A stretch of DNA of 64,000 nucleotides from Microbacterium wangchenii (GCF_004564355.1 NZ_CP038266.1:3038001-3102000); one strand, 5' to 3'. Counted from the first letter of the stretch, positions 41,844 to 51,447 are shown. Made by a program: numbers and translations. The notes: generated from the letters alone by a model not told the origin.

Positions 41844-42833
41844 GTGAGCGCAACCGGAGGCGGCCGCGCCATCATCGCGGCGTTCCTGGCCAACATGGGG
41901 ATCGCGATCGCGAAGTTCCTCGCGTGGCTGGTATCGGGCTCGGCATCGATGCTCGCCGAGGCGATCCACTCGCTCGCCGACTCGGGCAATCAGCTGCTGC
42001 TGCTGCTGGGCGGTCGCCGTGCGCGGCGCAGCGCCGACCGTGAGCATCCGTTCGGCTACGGCCGCGAACGCTACGTGTACGCGTTCGTGGTGTCGATCAT
42101 CCTCTTCTCCGTGGGCGGGCTGTTCTCCCTCTACGAGGGCGTGGACAAGCTGACGCACCCGCACGAGCTGGAGAACGTGTGGATCCCCATCGCCGTGCTG
42201 GTCATCGCGATCGTCCTGGAGTCCTTCTCGCTGCGGACCGCCGTCAAGGAGAGCAATCATGTCCGGCTGCCCGGCCAGTCCTGGGTGTCGTTCGTGCGCC
42301 GCTCCAAGGCCCCCGAGCTCCCGGTCGTGCTCCTGGAGGACATCGCTGCGCTGACCGGTCTGGTGTTCGCGCTGTTCGGCGTGGGGCTGGCAGCCCTGAC
42401 CCACAATCCCGTCTTCGACGCCATCGGCACCCTGATGATCGGCACCCTCCTCATCCTCGTGGCGATCGTCCTGGGCATCGAGACCAAGAGCCTGCTGGTC
42501 GGCGAGGGCGCGACCGAGGCCGACCACGACCGCATCGTCGCCGCCATCGAGGACGGTCCTGAGGTCGATCGCGTGATCCACCTCAAGACGCTGTACCTCG
42601 GCCCCGACGAGCTGCTGGTCGCGGCGAAGCTGGCGCTGCCCGCCGACGAGACGCTGACCGCCGTGGCCGCGCACATCAACACCGTCGAGGAGCGCATCCG
42701 CGCAGCGGTACCGGTCGCACGGGCGATCTATCTCGAGCCGGACCTCGACCGTGCCGGCACGGACGTCGCCCCGGGTGGCGCGACAGCGGCGGGGACGGGC
42801 ACCCTCGCGGACGGCACTCCCCCGGCGGGCTGA
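41844..42833 (+). CDS. Cation diffusion facilitator (CDF) transporter
   Basis: A 329-residue metal exporter. About six helices carry the metal-site motif SLADSGNQ in helix 2 and HPFGYGRERYVYAF in the next loop, then a C-terminal cytoplasmic ferredoxin-like domain of about 100 residues ends in a Gly/Ala-rich tail. Such proteins exchange Zn2+, Fe2+ or Mn2+ for H+. The metal is not decided by the motifs seen. The GTG start lies one base past the hydrolase stop. Confidence 0.92.
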   Translation: MSATGGGRAIIAAFLANMGIAIAKFLAWLVSGSASMLAEAIHSLADSGNQLLLLLGGRRARRSADREHPFGYGRERYVYAFVVSIILFSVGGLFSLYEGVDKLTHPHELENVWIPIAVLVIAIVLESFSLRTAVKESNHVRLPGQSWVSFVRRSKAPELPVVLLEDIAALTGLVFALFGVGLAALTHNPVFDAIGTLMIGTLLILVAIVLGIETKSLLVGEGATEADHDRIVAAIEDGPEVDRVIHLKTLYLGPDELLVAAKLALPADETLTAVAAHINTVEERIRAAVPVARAIYLEPDLDRAGTDVAPGGATAAGTGTLADGTPPAG

Positions 42834-42839
42834 CAGACT
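42834..42839 (+). promoter_or_regulatory. Leaderless -10-like hexamer before LLM gene 2
   Basis: CAGACT ends 6 bases before the GTG at 42846. Confidence 0.35.
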
Positions 42840-42845
42840 GGGCCG

Positions 42846-43778
42846 GTGGAGTACTGCATTTTCACCGAGCCGCAGCAGGGCTACGACTACGACGACCAGC
42901 TCGCCTTCGCCCTGGCGGCCGAACGCCTCGGCTTCGACGCGTTCATCCGCTCCGACCATTACCTGCGCATGGGTGAGGGCGATCCCCTCCCCGGCGGCAC
43001 GGATGCGTGGACGACCCTGGCCGGCCTCGCCCGCGAGACCAGCCGCATCCGCCTCGGCACGCTCGTCTCCTCCGCGACGCACCGCCTCCCCGGTGTGCTC
43101 GCCGTCCAGGTCGCGCAGGTCGATCAGATGTCCGGCGGCCGGGTGGAGTTCGGCCTCGGCACGGGCTGGTTCGAACGCGAGCATCGCGCCTACGGCATCC
43201 CGTTCCCCGCGAAGAGGTTCGGCATCCTCGAGGAGCAGCTGGCCATCCTCACCGGCATGTGGCAGACCCCCGTCGGTGAACGGTTCGACTTCGCCGGCGA
43301 GCACTACACCGTCGAGGACTCCCCCGCCCTGCCCAAGCCGGTCCAGACGCGCATGCCGGTGATCGTCGGCGGCGGCGGCCCGCGCCGCACGCCCGCGGTG
43401 GCGGCGCGGTTCGCGACGGAGTTCAACATCGGCTTCGTGCCCGAGCCCACCGTGGCCGAGAAGTTCGCCGGCGTGCGCGCGGCGTGCGAGGCCATCGGTC
43501 GCGACCCGCGAACCCTCAAGCTCTCGGTGGCGACCCCGACGCTGGCCGGGGCCTCCGAGACCGATGTGGCCCGACGCGCGGCGACGCTCGGCCGGGATCT
43601 GGATGAGTACCGCGGCAACGGCGGCAACGTCGCGGGCGGACGGGCGGAGATCGCCGCCAAGGTCGAGCGGCTGCAGGCGCTCGGCGCCGAGCGCGTGTAC
43701 TTCCAGCTCATGGACATGGGCGACCTGGAGCAGCTCGAGTACCTCGGGTCCGAGGTGCTGCCGCACCTTCCGCGCTGA
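42846..43778 (+). CDS. LLM-class F420-dependent oxidoreductase (second copy)
   Basis: A 310-residue luciferase-like protein. RSDHYLRMGEGDP, SRIRLGTLVSSATHR, DQMSGGRVEFGLGTGWFEREH and VIVGGGGPRRTPAVAARFA are the usual motifs. It shares the SGGR...GTGWFER signature with the enzyme next to menB but is longer and otherwise distinct. Cofactor F420 is inferred from the class. The GTG start and absence of a Shine-Dalgarno site fit the leaderless pattern. Confidence 0.87.
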   Translation: MEYCIFTEPQQGYDYDDQLAFALAAERLGFDAFIRSDHYLRMGEGDPLPGGTDAWTTLAGLARETSRIRLGTLVSSATHRLPGVLAVQVAQVDQMSGGRVEFGLGTGWFEREHRAYGIPFPAKRFGILEEQLAILTGMWQTPVGERFDFAGEHYTVEDSPALPKPVQTRMPVIVGGGGPRRTPAVAARFATEFNIGFVPEPTVAEKFAGVRAACEAIGRDPRTLKLSVATPTLAGASETDVARRAATLGRDLDEYRGNGGNVAGGRAEIAAKVERLQALGAERVYFQLMDMGDLEQLEYLGSEVLPHLPR

Positions 43779-43808
43779 CCTCTCCGTGCGGCCGGGTCCG
43801 CGGCCGGA

Positions 43809-44270
43809 TCAGCGGCGCCCGGCGAAGAAGCGCTGCAGCAGCATCAACGACGCCTCCGCCTCGACACCGGCGACCACCTCGACCCGGTGGGGCAGACGGC
43901 GGTCGCGCACGACGTCGTACATCGAGCCGGCAGCCCCGGCTTTGTCGTCCCACGCGCCGAACACCAGCCGCGGCACGCGCGCCTGCAGCACTGCCCCCGC
44001 GCACATGACGCACGGCTCGAGGGTCACCACGAGGGTGCAGCCGGCCAGATGCCATGTGCCCGCGGATGCAGCCGCCGCCCGCAGCGCGATGACCTCGGCG
44101 TGCGCGGTGGGATCGTGCGTGCGTTCGCGCAGGTTGCGCCCCTCGCCGATCACGGTGCCCGCCGCATCCGTCACGACCGCTCCCACGGGAACGTCGCCGG
44201 TCTCCTCCGCCTGCTCGGCCAGGGCGAGCGCGCGACGCATCGCGAGAAGGTCGCCGGGCAGGACGGTCAT
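43809..44270 (-). CDS. tadA: TadA-type tRNA adenosine deaminase
   Basis: A 153-residue zinc deaminase. TAHAEVIAL (His ligand and catalytic Glu) and LEPCVMCAGAVLQAR (two Cys ligands) form the active site. It should convert A34 to inosine in tRNA-Arg(ACG). It is divergent from upp with only 44 bases between. Related nucleoside deaminases look similar, but the length and C-terminal FFAGRR end fit TadA. Confidence 0.9.
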   Translation of the reverse strand: MTVLPGDLLAMRRALALAEQAEETGDVPVGAVVTDAAGTVIGEGRNLRERTHDPTAHAEVIALRAAAASAGTWHLAGCTLVVTLEPCVMCAGAVLQARVPRLVFGAWDDKAGAAGSMYDVVRDRRLPHRVEVVAGVEAEASLMLLQRFFAGRR

Positions 44271-44302
44271 GCGGCTCCGAGGTTCGGACGATGTCGAGCG
44301 GA

Positions 44303-44308
44303 TAGATT
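44303..44308 (+). promoter_or_regulatory. Leaderless -10 hexamer before upp
   Basis: TAGATT ends 6 bases before the ATG at 44315. It is among the clearest cases of the pattern in this window. Confidence 0.55.
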
Positions 44309-44314
44309 GAGCCT

Positions 44315-44947
44315 ATGCGTGTGCACGTGGCCGACCACCCCCTCATCACCCACAAACTGACGGTGCTGCGCGACGCGCGCACCCCCTCGCCGGTGTTCCG
44401 GCAGCTCACCGAGGAGCTCGTGACGCTGCTGGCGTACGAGGCCACCCGCGGCGTGCGCGTCGAGCCCCACGAGATCCAGACCCCCGTCACGACCACCGTG
44501 GGCGTGCACATCAGCGAGCCGCGCCCCATCGTCGTGCCGATCCTGCGCGCGGGGCTGGGCATGCTCGAGGGCATGGTCAAGCTCCTCCCCACCGCCGAGG
44601 TCGGCTTCCTCGGCATGGTGCGCGATGAGGAGACCTTCGAGCCCACGACGTACGCCGAACGCCTTCCCGACGACCTCAGCGACCGCCAGTGCTTCGTGCT
44701 GGATCCGATGCTCGCCACGGGCGGCTCGCTGGGAGCTGCGATCGACTTCCTCTTCCGCCGCGGCGCGCAGGACGTCACCGCGATCTGCCTGCTGGGCGCG
44801 CCGGAGGGCGTCGCCGCGATCGAGAAGCAGGTCGACGGACGCGACGTGACCCTCGTGCTGGGAGCGCTGGACGAGCGCCTCGACGAGAAGGGCTACATCG
44901 TGCCGGGCCTCGGCGACGCCGGCGACCGCCTGTACGGCACCGTCTGA
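44315..44947 (+). CDS. upp: Upp, uracil phosphoribosyltransferase
   Basis: A 210-residue salvage enzyme making UMP from uracil and PRPP. The PRPP loop [18 protein letters not shown] and the uracil-binding C-terminal [17 protein letters not shown] are diagnostic, and [14 protein letters not shown] is also typical. The full length matches the family. It is divergent from tadA and convergent with the large nuclease-helicase gene 15 bases on. Confidence 0.96.
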   Translation: MRVHVADHPLITHKLTVLRDARTPSPVFRQLTEELVTLLAYEATRGVRVEPHEIQTPVTTTVGVHISEPRPIVVPILRAGLGMLEGMVKLLPTAEVGFLGMVRDEETFEPTTYAERLPDDLSDRQCFVLDPMLATGGSLGAAIDFLFRRGAQDVTAICLLGAPEGVAAIEKQVDGRDVTLVLGALDERLDEKGYIVPGLGDAGDRLYGTV

Positions 44948-44962
44948 CCTCCTCCGGAGTCC

Positions 44963-47900
44963 TCAGGCGGGCACGAGCGTCGCTGCCGGAGTCGCTGCGG
45001 ACACCAGTCGCGCGAAGGCGCTCAGGCGCGCGACGCCCTCCGGGGTGCGCGGCAGGTCGTCGAGCAGCCCCGGCGAGTAGATCAGGTACGCGGCTTGCAT
45101 CGCGCGCGAGAGCGCGACGTTGATGCGGTTGGCCAACAGCAGGAACTCCGGACCCCGCGGCGCATCCCGCCCAGACGACGCCGCGAGCGACACGATCGCC
45201 ACGACGGCTTCCTGCCCCTGGAACCGGTCGACGGTGCCCACGCGCACGGCGGGGAACCCGGACGCGGACAGCGCCTCCTCCACCGCGACCTGCTGCGCGT
45301 TGTAGGGCGTCACCACGATGATGTCCTCCGGCCGGAGAGGCCGGGACGGCAGCATCCGCACCGCGCCGTCGTCGTCGACCTCCGTCGCCGTCCACGAGCG
45401 GCCGACGAGGTCGGCGACGATCCGCACGACCTCCGCCGCCTCCTCCGGCGAGCACGTGGCGTTGCCGGAGTGGCGGAGCGCGACCGGATGCACGCCCGGC
45501 TCGATGCCCTCGAGCTCGCGCAGCGCCGTGGAGGGGTGGGAGGCGAGCTTGCCCTCGTACGACAGGCGCGAGACGGGGCCGGCCACCCGCGGGTGCATGC
45601 GCCATGTGCGCGAGAGGAAGTAGCCGTACTCGGGCGGCACGACCTCCGCGCCGTCCATGACCCAGCCGAGCGCCGAGGTGTCCACGGGCTCGGGGTGGGT
45701 GCCCTGCGACACCTGCGGCAGCTGCTGCGGGTCTCCCAGCAGCAGCAGGCGCGGCGCGGCGAGGGAGACGGCGATCGTGGAGGCCAGGGAGAACTGGCCG
45801 GCCTCGTCGATGACGAGGAGGTCGAGGCTCCCCCGGGGAATGCGCCCCTCGTGACTGAAGTCCCACGCGGTGCCGCCCACGACGAACCCGCCCGACGCGT
45901 GCTCGGCGGTGAAGGCGGCGAGGCCGTTGCGCGGCAGCGGCGTGAAGGAGGTCTCCGCCGCGGGGTCTTTCGGGGTCTTCGCCACGACGGCTGCCGGCAC
46001 GCCGGCGGCGACCACGCGGTCGAGCATGTGCTCCACGACGGCGTGCGACTGCGCCACGACGCCGATCTTGTACCCGCGCTCGGCGACCAGCCGGGCGATG
46101 ACGTGGGAGCCGACATAGGTCTTCCCCGTGCCGGGAGGGCCCTGCACGGCCAGGTAGCTCCGGTCGAGGTCGGCGACGCTGCGCACGATGGCGGCGACGT
46201 CGTCACCGGCGGACGGCGTGAGGGCCCCGGCCCCGCCCTGCCCCTGTCGAAGGGTGCGCGGCGGACGGCGGAGCAGGATGTCGGTGGCCGCGTCGGCCGG
46301 CAGCGAGGGTGCGGCGGCCAGCGCCGCATCCGCCCATGCGTCGATCGCGGCCTGCTGGTTGCCCGCGCGCGGCGGGGCGGCAGGCGTGAGGGCCAGCGGC
46401 AGCTCGCTCCAGGTGTTGCCGTCGACGGCGGTCTCCTCCACGACGGCGCCGTCGTCGAGCACCTCCACCACGCGCACCCAGCGTGCCCCGTGGATCCACC
46501 GCGGACGCGGCTGGTACGGGAACGGTGCCGGCAGGTCGTAGATCGCGAACGGCTCTCCGCCCGCGGTGAGGCGGGTTCCGGGCGCGACATCGCCCCGCAG
46601 CTGCAGGATGCGGCGCTCCGCTCCCCTGCCCGATTCGGCGAAGTGCCAGTCGGTCAGCACGCGCGAGCGCGCGGCGTCGACCACGACCACGTCGCGCGTG
46701 TCCTCCCACACCGAGACCGGTTCGCGCAGGCGCAGGAAGTGCGTGGCCCAGAACGACTTCGCCTCGCGCGGGTAGTAGTCGATGGCCGCAGCACCCAGCC
46801 GCAGCGCACCGGCCTCCGACTCCGGCGCCTCGGCGGCCCAGCGCTGCAGGGCGGTGGCCCGCGGCGACTCGGCGTAGACCACCTCGTCGGGCTCGAGTCC
46901 GCGCGCGGGCACGAGCCCGGCCTCACGCGCCCGGTCGACGAGCCAGTCGCGCAGGCGCCGCGTCGAGACGCAGTCGTAGCGGTTGTAGTCGGCGAGGTCG
47001 GCGAGGATCGCCTCGGATGCGGCGGTGTCGCCGTCGTCGGCGAGCGCCCGCGCCTGCACGTACCGCACGATCGAGTCGTCGCCGCGCTGCACGTCGGAGG
47101 TGCGGACCTCCTCGCCCATGTACAGCGGCTCGAGCTTCTTGATCGAGTACGACCGCGACCCCACCCGCAGCGCGCGGCGCACGATCGGGTACAGGTCGAC
47201 GAAGACGCCCTCGCGCAGCAGCCGGTCGACGTCACCCTCCCGCACGCCGTAGCGCGCCGCCATCGTGAGCAGGTGGGCCGGCTCGTAGGGCGCGTAGTGG
47301 TAGATGTGCATGTCGGGATGCTGCGACCGGCGGAGGGCCACCAAATCGAGGAAGCGCTCCAGCGCCGCCTTCTCGGCGGCGAAGTCGTGCGCCCACAGCG
47401 CGGAGTACTGCTCCCGCATGTCGACCCAGCCGAAGAGATAGTCCAATCCCCACTGGCCGCCTTCGCCCTCGGTGTAGAGGGGGTCGCCCTCGAAGTCGAA
47501 GAAGATGTCCCCCAGATCGGGGCGGGGCAGGGCGCCGAGCGCCTGGGGTGCGACGACCTCGTATACCGGCACGGCGGTCGCGTCGGCGTCGGGGTCGGGA
47601 CTCTGCAGCTGCAGTCGGGCCTGCGTGCGCAGCGACGCGAACGTGTCGGCGCTCATGCCGTCGGGCGCCTCGGGCGCACCGGCCAGCGCGTCGATCGTGC
47701 GGATGCCGGCCGCCGTCAGCCGTGCCCGCTGCACCGGGCGCATGCCGGCGACCAGCAGCAGGTCGCGGTGGGCGACGATCTCGAGCTCGCACGTGGGGCA
47801 GCGCCCGCACGCGACGACGGCGAGGTCTCCGCGCGGGTCGCCCCACGCGATGGGCTCCCCCGCGCCGCCCAGCTCGACACGACGGTCGGCGATCAGCGCG

Positions 47901-48544
47901 CGCAGCCGCTCGCGTCGCAGGCCGAAGACGGGCAGGAGGTCGTCGACCTCGTGCGTGCTGACGGTCCCGTCGCCCAGGAGCAGCTCGACGCGGTCGGAGC
48001 GCGGCACGCCCAGCCGGTCGAGCTGGTCGACGTATGCCGCCAGCTGCATGAGAGCGGTCACGCGGGCGTGTCGGGCGAGCTTGGTGTCCTGCACGAGCCA
48101 CCGCGCAGTCGGCTGGCTTGTCGCGGTCGCCGGGCCCGTCGCGCCTCCCGGCTCCGCCCCGGGGTCGCGCACGAGGAAGTCGGCGAACCCCACGAACTCG
48201 TCCGTCGCGAACGCCGCCTGGTAGATCACGTCGGCGTCGGAGGCCAGGGCGGCGCGCGTGCGCTCCACCGCCGCGGCGAGCGCCGCCGCATCCGAGGACC
48301 GCGTCTCGGGGATCTCCACGACCCCGGCGCCGTACCGCTGCCGGTACGCCTCGAGCACGCGCAGTTCGTGCGCCGTGCCCAGACGCCCCGCCCGTTCGAG
48401 GGTGGGGTCTTCGGGGTCTTCCACGGCGGCGACCCGGCCGAGCTTGGCGTCGATCGCACGCAGCCACGCGAACTCGCACTCGGCGGCTGCTTTGAGGTCG
48501 CTCGCGCTCCAGACGATCCGGCCTTCGTTCTCGATGTAGCGCAT
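44963..48544 (-). CDS. TM0106-type RecB-like nuclease fused to SF1 helicase (Dna2-like layout)
   Basis: A 1193-residue protein in three parts. Residues 1-260 are a RecB/Cas4-like nuclease with ADFLVRD (Asp122) and VQDTKLA (Asp153, Lys155). Cys23 together with Cys246, Cys249 and Cys252 could bind an Fe-S cluster. Around residue 350, IFFDFEGDP begins an RNase H/DnaQ-like domain. From about 790, a UPF1/Dna2-type helicase has VQGPPGTGKT, LVIDEAGQ, LLLGDPQQLP and VGTVDRFQGQEA. ATG 48544 has GAGAAGGGGA upstream. A DNA-processing role is likely; defence or repair is open. Confidence 0.87.
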   Translation of the reverse strand: MRYIENEGRIVWSASDLKAAAECEFAWLRAIDAKLGRVAAVEDPEDPTLERAGRLGTAHELRVLEAYRQRYGAGVVEIPETRSSDAAALAAAVERTRAALASDADVIYQAAFATDEFVGFADFLVRDPGAEPGGATGPATATSQPTARWLVQDTKLARHARVTALMQLAAYVDQLDRLGVPRSDRVELLLGDGTVSTHEVDDLLPVFGLRRERLRALIADRRVELGGAGEPIAWGDPRGDLAVVACGRCPTCELEIVAHRDLLLVAGMRPVQRARLTAAGIRTIDALAGAPEAPDGMSADTFASLRTQARLQLQSPDPDADATAVPVYEVVAPQALGALPRPDLGDIFFDFEGDPLYTEGEGGQWGLDYLFGWVDMREQYSALWAHDFAAEKAALERFLDLVALRRSQHPDMHIYHYAPYEPAHLLTMAARYGVREGDVDRLLREGVFVDLYPIVRRALRVGSRSYSIKKLEPLYMGEEVRTSDVQRGDDSIVRYVQARALADDGDTAASEAILADLADYNRYDCVSTRRLRDWLVDRAREAGLVPARGLEPDEVVYAESPRATALQRWAAEAPESEAGALRLGAAAIDYYPREAKSFWATHFLRLREPVSVWEDTRDVVVVDAARSRVLTDWHFAESGRGAERRILQLRGDVAPGTRLTAGGEPFAIYDLPAPFPYQPRPRWIHGARWVRVVEVLDDGAVVEETAVDGNTWSELPLALTPAAPPRAGNQQAAIDAWADAALAAAPSLPADAATDILLRRPPRTLRQGQGGAGALTPSAGDDVAAIVRSVADLDRSYLAVQGPPGTGKTYVGSHVIARLVAERGYKIGVVAQSHAVVEHMLDRVVAAGVPAAVVAKTPKDPAAETSFTPLPRNGLAAFTAEHASGGFVVGGTAWDFSHEGRIPRGSLDLLVIDEAGQFSLASTIAVSLAAPRLLLLGDPQQLPQVSQGTHPEPVDTSALGWVMDGAEVVPPEYGYFLSRTWRMHPRVAGPVSRLSYEGKLASHPSTALRELEGIEPGVHPVALRHSGNATCSPEEAAEVVRIVADLVGRSWTATEVDDDGAVRMLPSRPLRPEDIIVVTPYNAQQVAVEEALSASGFPAVRVGTVDRFQGQEAVVAIVSLAASSGRDAPRGPEFLLLANRINVALSRAMQAAYLIYSPGLLDDLPRTPEGVARLSAFARLVSAATPAATLVPA

Positions 48545-48644
48545 GGTCCCCTTCTCCGTCTTCGACCCTAACCGCGACCTCCGACGTCGCCGCACGCCCC
48601 CGCGCGGGAGCGTCAACCCCCGAGCGGCCGCGGGAGCGCCCTGC

Positions 48645-48650
48645 CAGGAT
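48645..48650 (+). promoter_or_regulatory. Leaderless -10-like hexamer before nadE
   Basis: CAGGAT ends 6 bases before the GTG at 48657. Confidence 0.4.
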
Positions 48651-48656
48651 GGGACG

Positions 48657-50714
48657 GTGAGCACGAGCCTTCCCTTCGCCAGCGCATACCGGCACGGGTT
48701 CGCCCGCGTCGCCGCGTGCACGATCCCGGTCGCCATCGCCGACCCCGCCACCAACGCCGAATCGGTCCTCGCCACCGCACGGAAGTGCCACGACGAGACC
48801 GTGGCCGTCGCACTGTTCCCCGAGCTGTGCCTCACCGGCTACTCCCTCGAGGACCTCGTGCTGCAGGACCCGGTCCTGGATGCGGTGGAGGCGGCCGTGC
48901 AGCGGCTGGTCGAGGCATCCGCCGACCTGCTCCCGATGCTCGTGGTCGGGGCGCCGCTGCGCCACCGCAACCGCCTGTACAACTGCGCCGTCGTGATCCA
49001 CCGCGGCGAACTGCTCGGCGTCGCGCCGAAGTCGTACCTGCCCAACTACCGCGAGTTCTACGAGCGGCGGTGGTACGCGGCCGGCGACGATCAGGCCGGC
49101 GAAGACATCCGCATCGGCGACCTCGCGGCCCCGTTCGGACCGGATCTGCTCTTCGAGGCGCTGGATGTCCCCGGCCTCGTGGTGCACGCCGAGGTCTGCG
49201 AAGACATGTTCGTGCCCGTCCCGCCGTCCTCCGAGGCGGCGATGGCCGGCGCCACGGTGCTGCTGAACATGTCGGGCAGCCCCATCACGATCGGGCGCGC
49301 GGATGACCGCAACCTGCTGGCGCAGTCGCAGTCGCTGCGGTGCCTGGCCGTGTACGCGTATGCGGCGGCCGGCATGGGCGAGTCGACGAACGACCTGTCA
49401 TGGGACGGCCAGACGATGATCTACGAGGGCGGGCAGCTGCTCACCACCACCGAGCGCTTCCCCGACGGGCCGCGGCGCAGCGTCGCCGACGTCGACCTCG
49501 ACAAGATCCGCCAGGATCGCCTGCGCCAGGGCACCTTCGACGACAACCGCCGCACGTACCGGCCGGCGTTCCGCACCGTCCCCTTCGTCCTCGCGCCGCC
49601 GGCGACCGACATCGGGCTGCGCCGCTCCCTCGACCGGTTCCCCTTCGTCCCCGACGACCCGGCCCGCCTCGCGCAGGACTGCTACGAGGCGTTCAACATC
49701 CAGGTCTCGGGGCTCGAGCAGCGCCTCACCGCGATCGGCGGACCCAAGCCCGTCATCGGGGTCAGCGGCGGCATCGACTCCACGCACGCGCTGCTTGTCG
49801 TGGCCAGAGCGATGGACCGCATGGGACGCCCGCGCAGCGACATCCTCGCGTACACGATGCCCGGCTTCGCCACGAGCGACCGCACGCGGAAGAACGCCAT
49901 CGCGCTCGCGGAGGCTCTCGGCGCATCCATCGAGACCATCGACATCCGCCCCGCCGCCGAGGAGATGCTCCGCCAACTCGGGCACCCGTTCGCCTCCGGC
50001 GAGCCCGTGCACGATGTGACGTTCGAGAACGTGCAGGCGGGCCTGCGCACGGATTACCTCTTCCGCCTCGCCAACCACCACGGCGGCCTCGTGATCGGCA
50101 CCTCCGACCTGTCCGAGCTGGCCCTGGGCTGGGCCACGTACGGCGTCGGCGACCACATGAGCCACTACGCCGTCAACGTCGGGGTGCCCAAGACGCTCAT
50201 CCAGCACGTCATCCGCTGGGTCATCTCCGCGGGCGAGGTCGACGAGGCCAAGGACGTGCTGCAGTCGGTGCTCGACACCGAGATCAGCCCCGAGCTCGTG
50301 CCGGCCGACGCCGAGGGACGGATGCAGTCGACCGAGGACCGCATCGGCCCGTATGCGCTCCACGACTTCACGCTGCACCACATCCTGCGGTTCGGGTTCC
50401 GCCCGTCCAAGATCGCGTTCCTCGCCTACCAGGCCTGGCGCGACGCCGAGGCCGGCGAGTGGCCGCCCGGATTCCCCGACGACGCACGCTATGCGTACGA
50501 CCTGCCCACGATCGCCCGGTGGCTGGAGGTGTTCCTGCAGCGGTACTTCGCGTTCGCGCAGTTCAAGCGCTCGGCCATCCCAAACGGGCCGAAGGTGTCC
50601 CCCGCGGGGTCGCTGTCGCCCCGCGGCGACTGGCGCGCCCCGTCCGACGGCAACGCCCGCGCGTGGCTCGAGGAGTTGCACGCCGCCCTCCCCGACGTCT
50701 TCCCCTCCTCCTGA
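48657..50714 (+). CDS. nadE: NadE, glutamine-hydrolysing NAD+ synthase
   Basis: A 685-residue two-domain enzyme making NAD+ from NaAD and glutamine. The nitrilase-type glutaminase domain shows the Glu/Lys/Cys triad in LFPELCLTGYS, KSYLPNYREFYE and AEVCEDMF. The synthetase domain has the ATP PP-loop GVSGGIDSTHALL and IGTSDLSELALGWATYG. The GTG at 48657 fits the usual 680-residue length; no ATG lies nearby in frame. It is divergent from the nuclease-helicase gene. Confidence 0.96.
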   Translation: MSTSLPFASAYRHGFARVAACTIPVAIADPATNAESVLATARKCHDETVAVALFPELCLTGYSLEDLVLQDPVLDAVEAAVQRLVEASADLLPMLVVGAPLRHRNRLYNCAVVIHRGELLGVAPKSYLPNYREFYERRWYAAGDDQAGEDIRIGDLAAPFGPDLLFEALDVPGLVVHAEVCEDMFVPVPPSSEAAMAGATVLLNMSGSPITIGRADDRNLLAQSQSLRCLAVYAYAAAGMGESTNDLSWDGQTMIYEGGQLLTTTERFPDGPRRSVADVDLDKIRQDRLRQGTFDDNRRTYRPAFRTVPFVLAPPATDIGLRRSLDRFPFVPDDPARLAQDCYEAFNIQVSGLEQRLTAIGGPKPVIGVSGGIDSTHALLVVARAMDRMGRPRSDILAYTMPGFATSDRTRKNAIALAEALGASIETIDIRPAAEEMLRQLGHPFASGEPVHDVTFENVQAGLRTDYLFRLANHHGGLVIGTSDLSELALGWATYGVGDHMSHYAVNVGVPKTLIQHVIRWVISAGEVDEAKDVLQSVLDTEISPELVPADAEGRMQSTEDRIGPYALHDFTLHHILRFGFRPSKIAFLAYQAWRDAEAGEWPPGFPDDARYAYDLPTIARWLEVFLQRYFAFAQFKRSAIPNGPKVSPAGSLSPRGDWRAPSDGNARAWLEELHAALPDVFPSS

Positions 50715-50787
50715 CGCCGAGACACCACATCCCGTCCGAGACCCCCGGCGACGCGTGGTGTTTCGGACGGAAAGTGGTGTCTCGGCG
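50715..50787. repeat. Palindromic word element B (word CCGAGACACCAC)
   Basis: CGCCGAGACACCAC (50715-50728) and GTGGTGTCTCGGCG (50774-50787) are perfect 14-base arms. Inside, CCGTCCGA (50732-50739) pairs with TCGGACGG (50763-50770). The word runs twice forward and twice reversed. It starts right after the nadE stop, between convergent genes. Confidence 0.8.
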
Positions 50788-50816
50788 GACCGGGGCGGGG
50801 GCCGGCGGCGGGGGTG

Positions 50817-51365
50817 CTACTCCTGCAGGCCGATGCGGTCGGGGATGGCGAACGGCAGGCCCGGTAGCCACGAGGCCGGGTCGGGCCACGGGCGCGAGGT
50901 CGGCAGCGCCGTCAGGGTGCGCCGCAGCGCGGCATCGCGCGGTGACGAGGGTGCGGCCCTGGGGAGGACGCGACGGGGCGCGCGGTGCCCGAGCGCCCCG
51001 CACCACCAGTGCCGCCACGTCGTGTCGGCCTGGTCGGGGTCGAGCACGATGTAGTAGTCGGGCATGAGCGCGCGGCCGGCCTCGAAGTCGGCCAGCGTCG
51101 TCTCGACCTCCACTTCGAGCGTCCCGAGCGTCGCGCGCTCCTCGTACAGCTCCACCCATGCGGCGGCGACGTGCTCGAGCGGGTCGGCGTCGTGCACGAT
51201 CCACGGGGTGGATGCGGCGGCGATGCGCCGCGCGGCGAGGGCCGGTTCGGTGCCGTGCAGACTCAGCGTCTCCACCCCCGCGAGGCCCTCCAGCGTCTCC
51301 AGCGCGTCCCCCGAGCCGGCTCCGACGACGGCGACGATGGTTCCCGTTCCCGATGTGTGCGCCAT
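50817..51365 (-). CDS. Hypothetical protein
   Basis: A 182-residue protein I do not recognise. The N-terminal TIVAVVGAGSGDALETLEGLAGVE has the look of a Rossmann-like start. The middle is acidic (DADPLEHVAAAWVELYEE) and includes PDYYIVLDPDQADTTWRHWWCG. The C-terminus is Pro/Trp rich and ends in IPDRIGLQE. ATG 51365 is chosen from the TACCGT hexamer 5 bases upstream; an in-frame start at 51419 is the alternative. It is divergent from the LMF gene. Confidence 0.6.
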   Translation of the reverse strand: MAHTSGTGTIVAVVGAGSGDALETLEGLAGVETLSLHGTEPALAARRIAAASTPWIVHDADPLEHVAAAWVELYEERATLGTLEVEVETTLADFEAGRALMPDYYIVLDPDQADTTWRHWWCGALGHRAPRRVLPRAAPSSPRDAALRRTLTALPTSRPWPDPASWLPGLPFAIPDRIGLQE

Positions 51366-51370
51366 GCTCC

Positions 51371-51376
51371 ACGGTA
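51371..51376 (-). promoter_or_regulatory. -10 hexamer before the 50.8 kb hypothetical gene
   Basis: TACCGT on the minus strand ends 5 bases before the ATG at 51365. Confidence 0.35.
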
Positions 51377-51447
51377 CGACGCCGCACGTGCACTGTGGGA
51401 AAGACTCGCGCGGACGCAACCCCGATGCACGGGTAGGGCGGCGTCCC

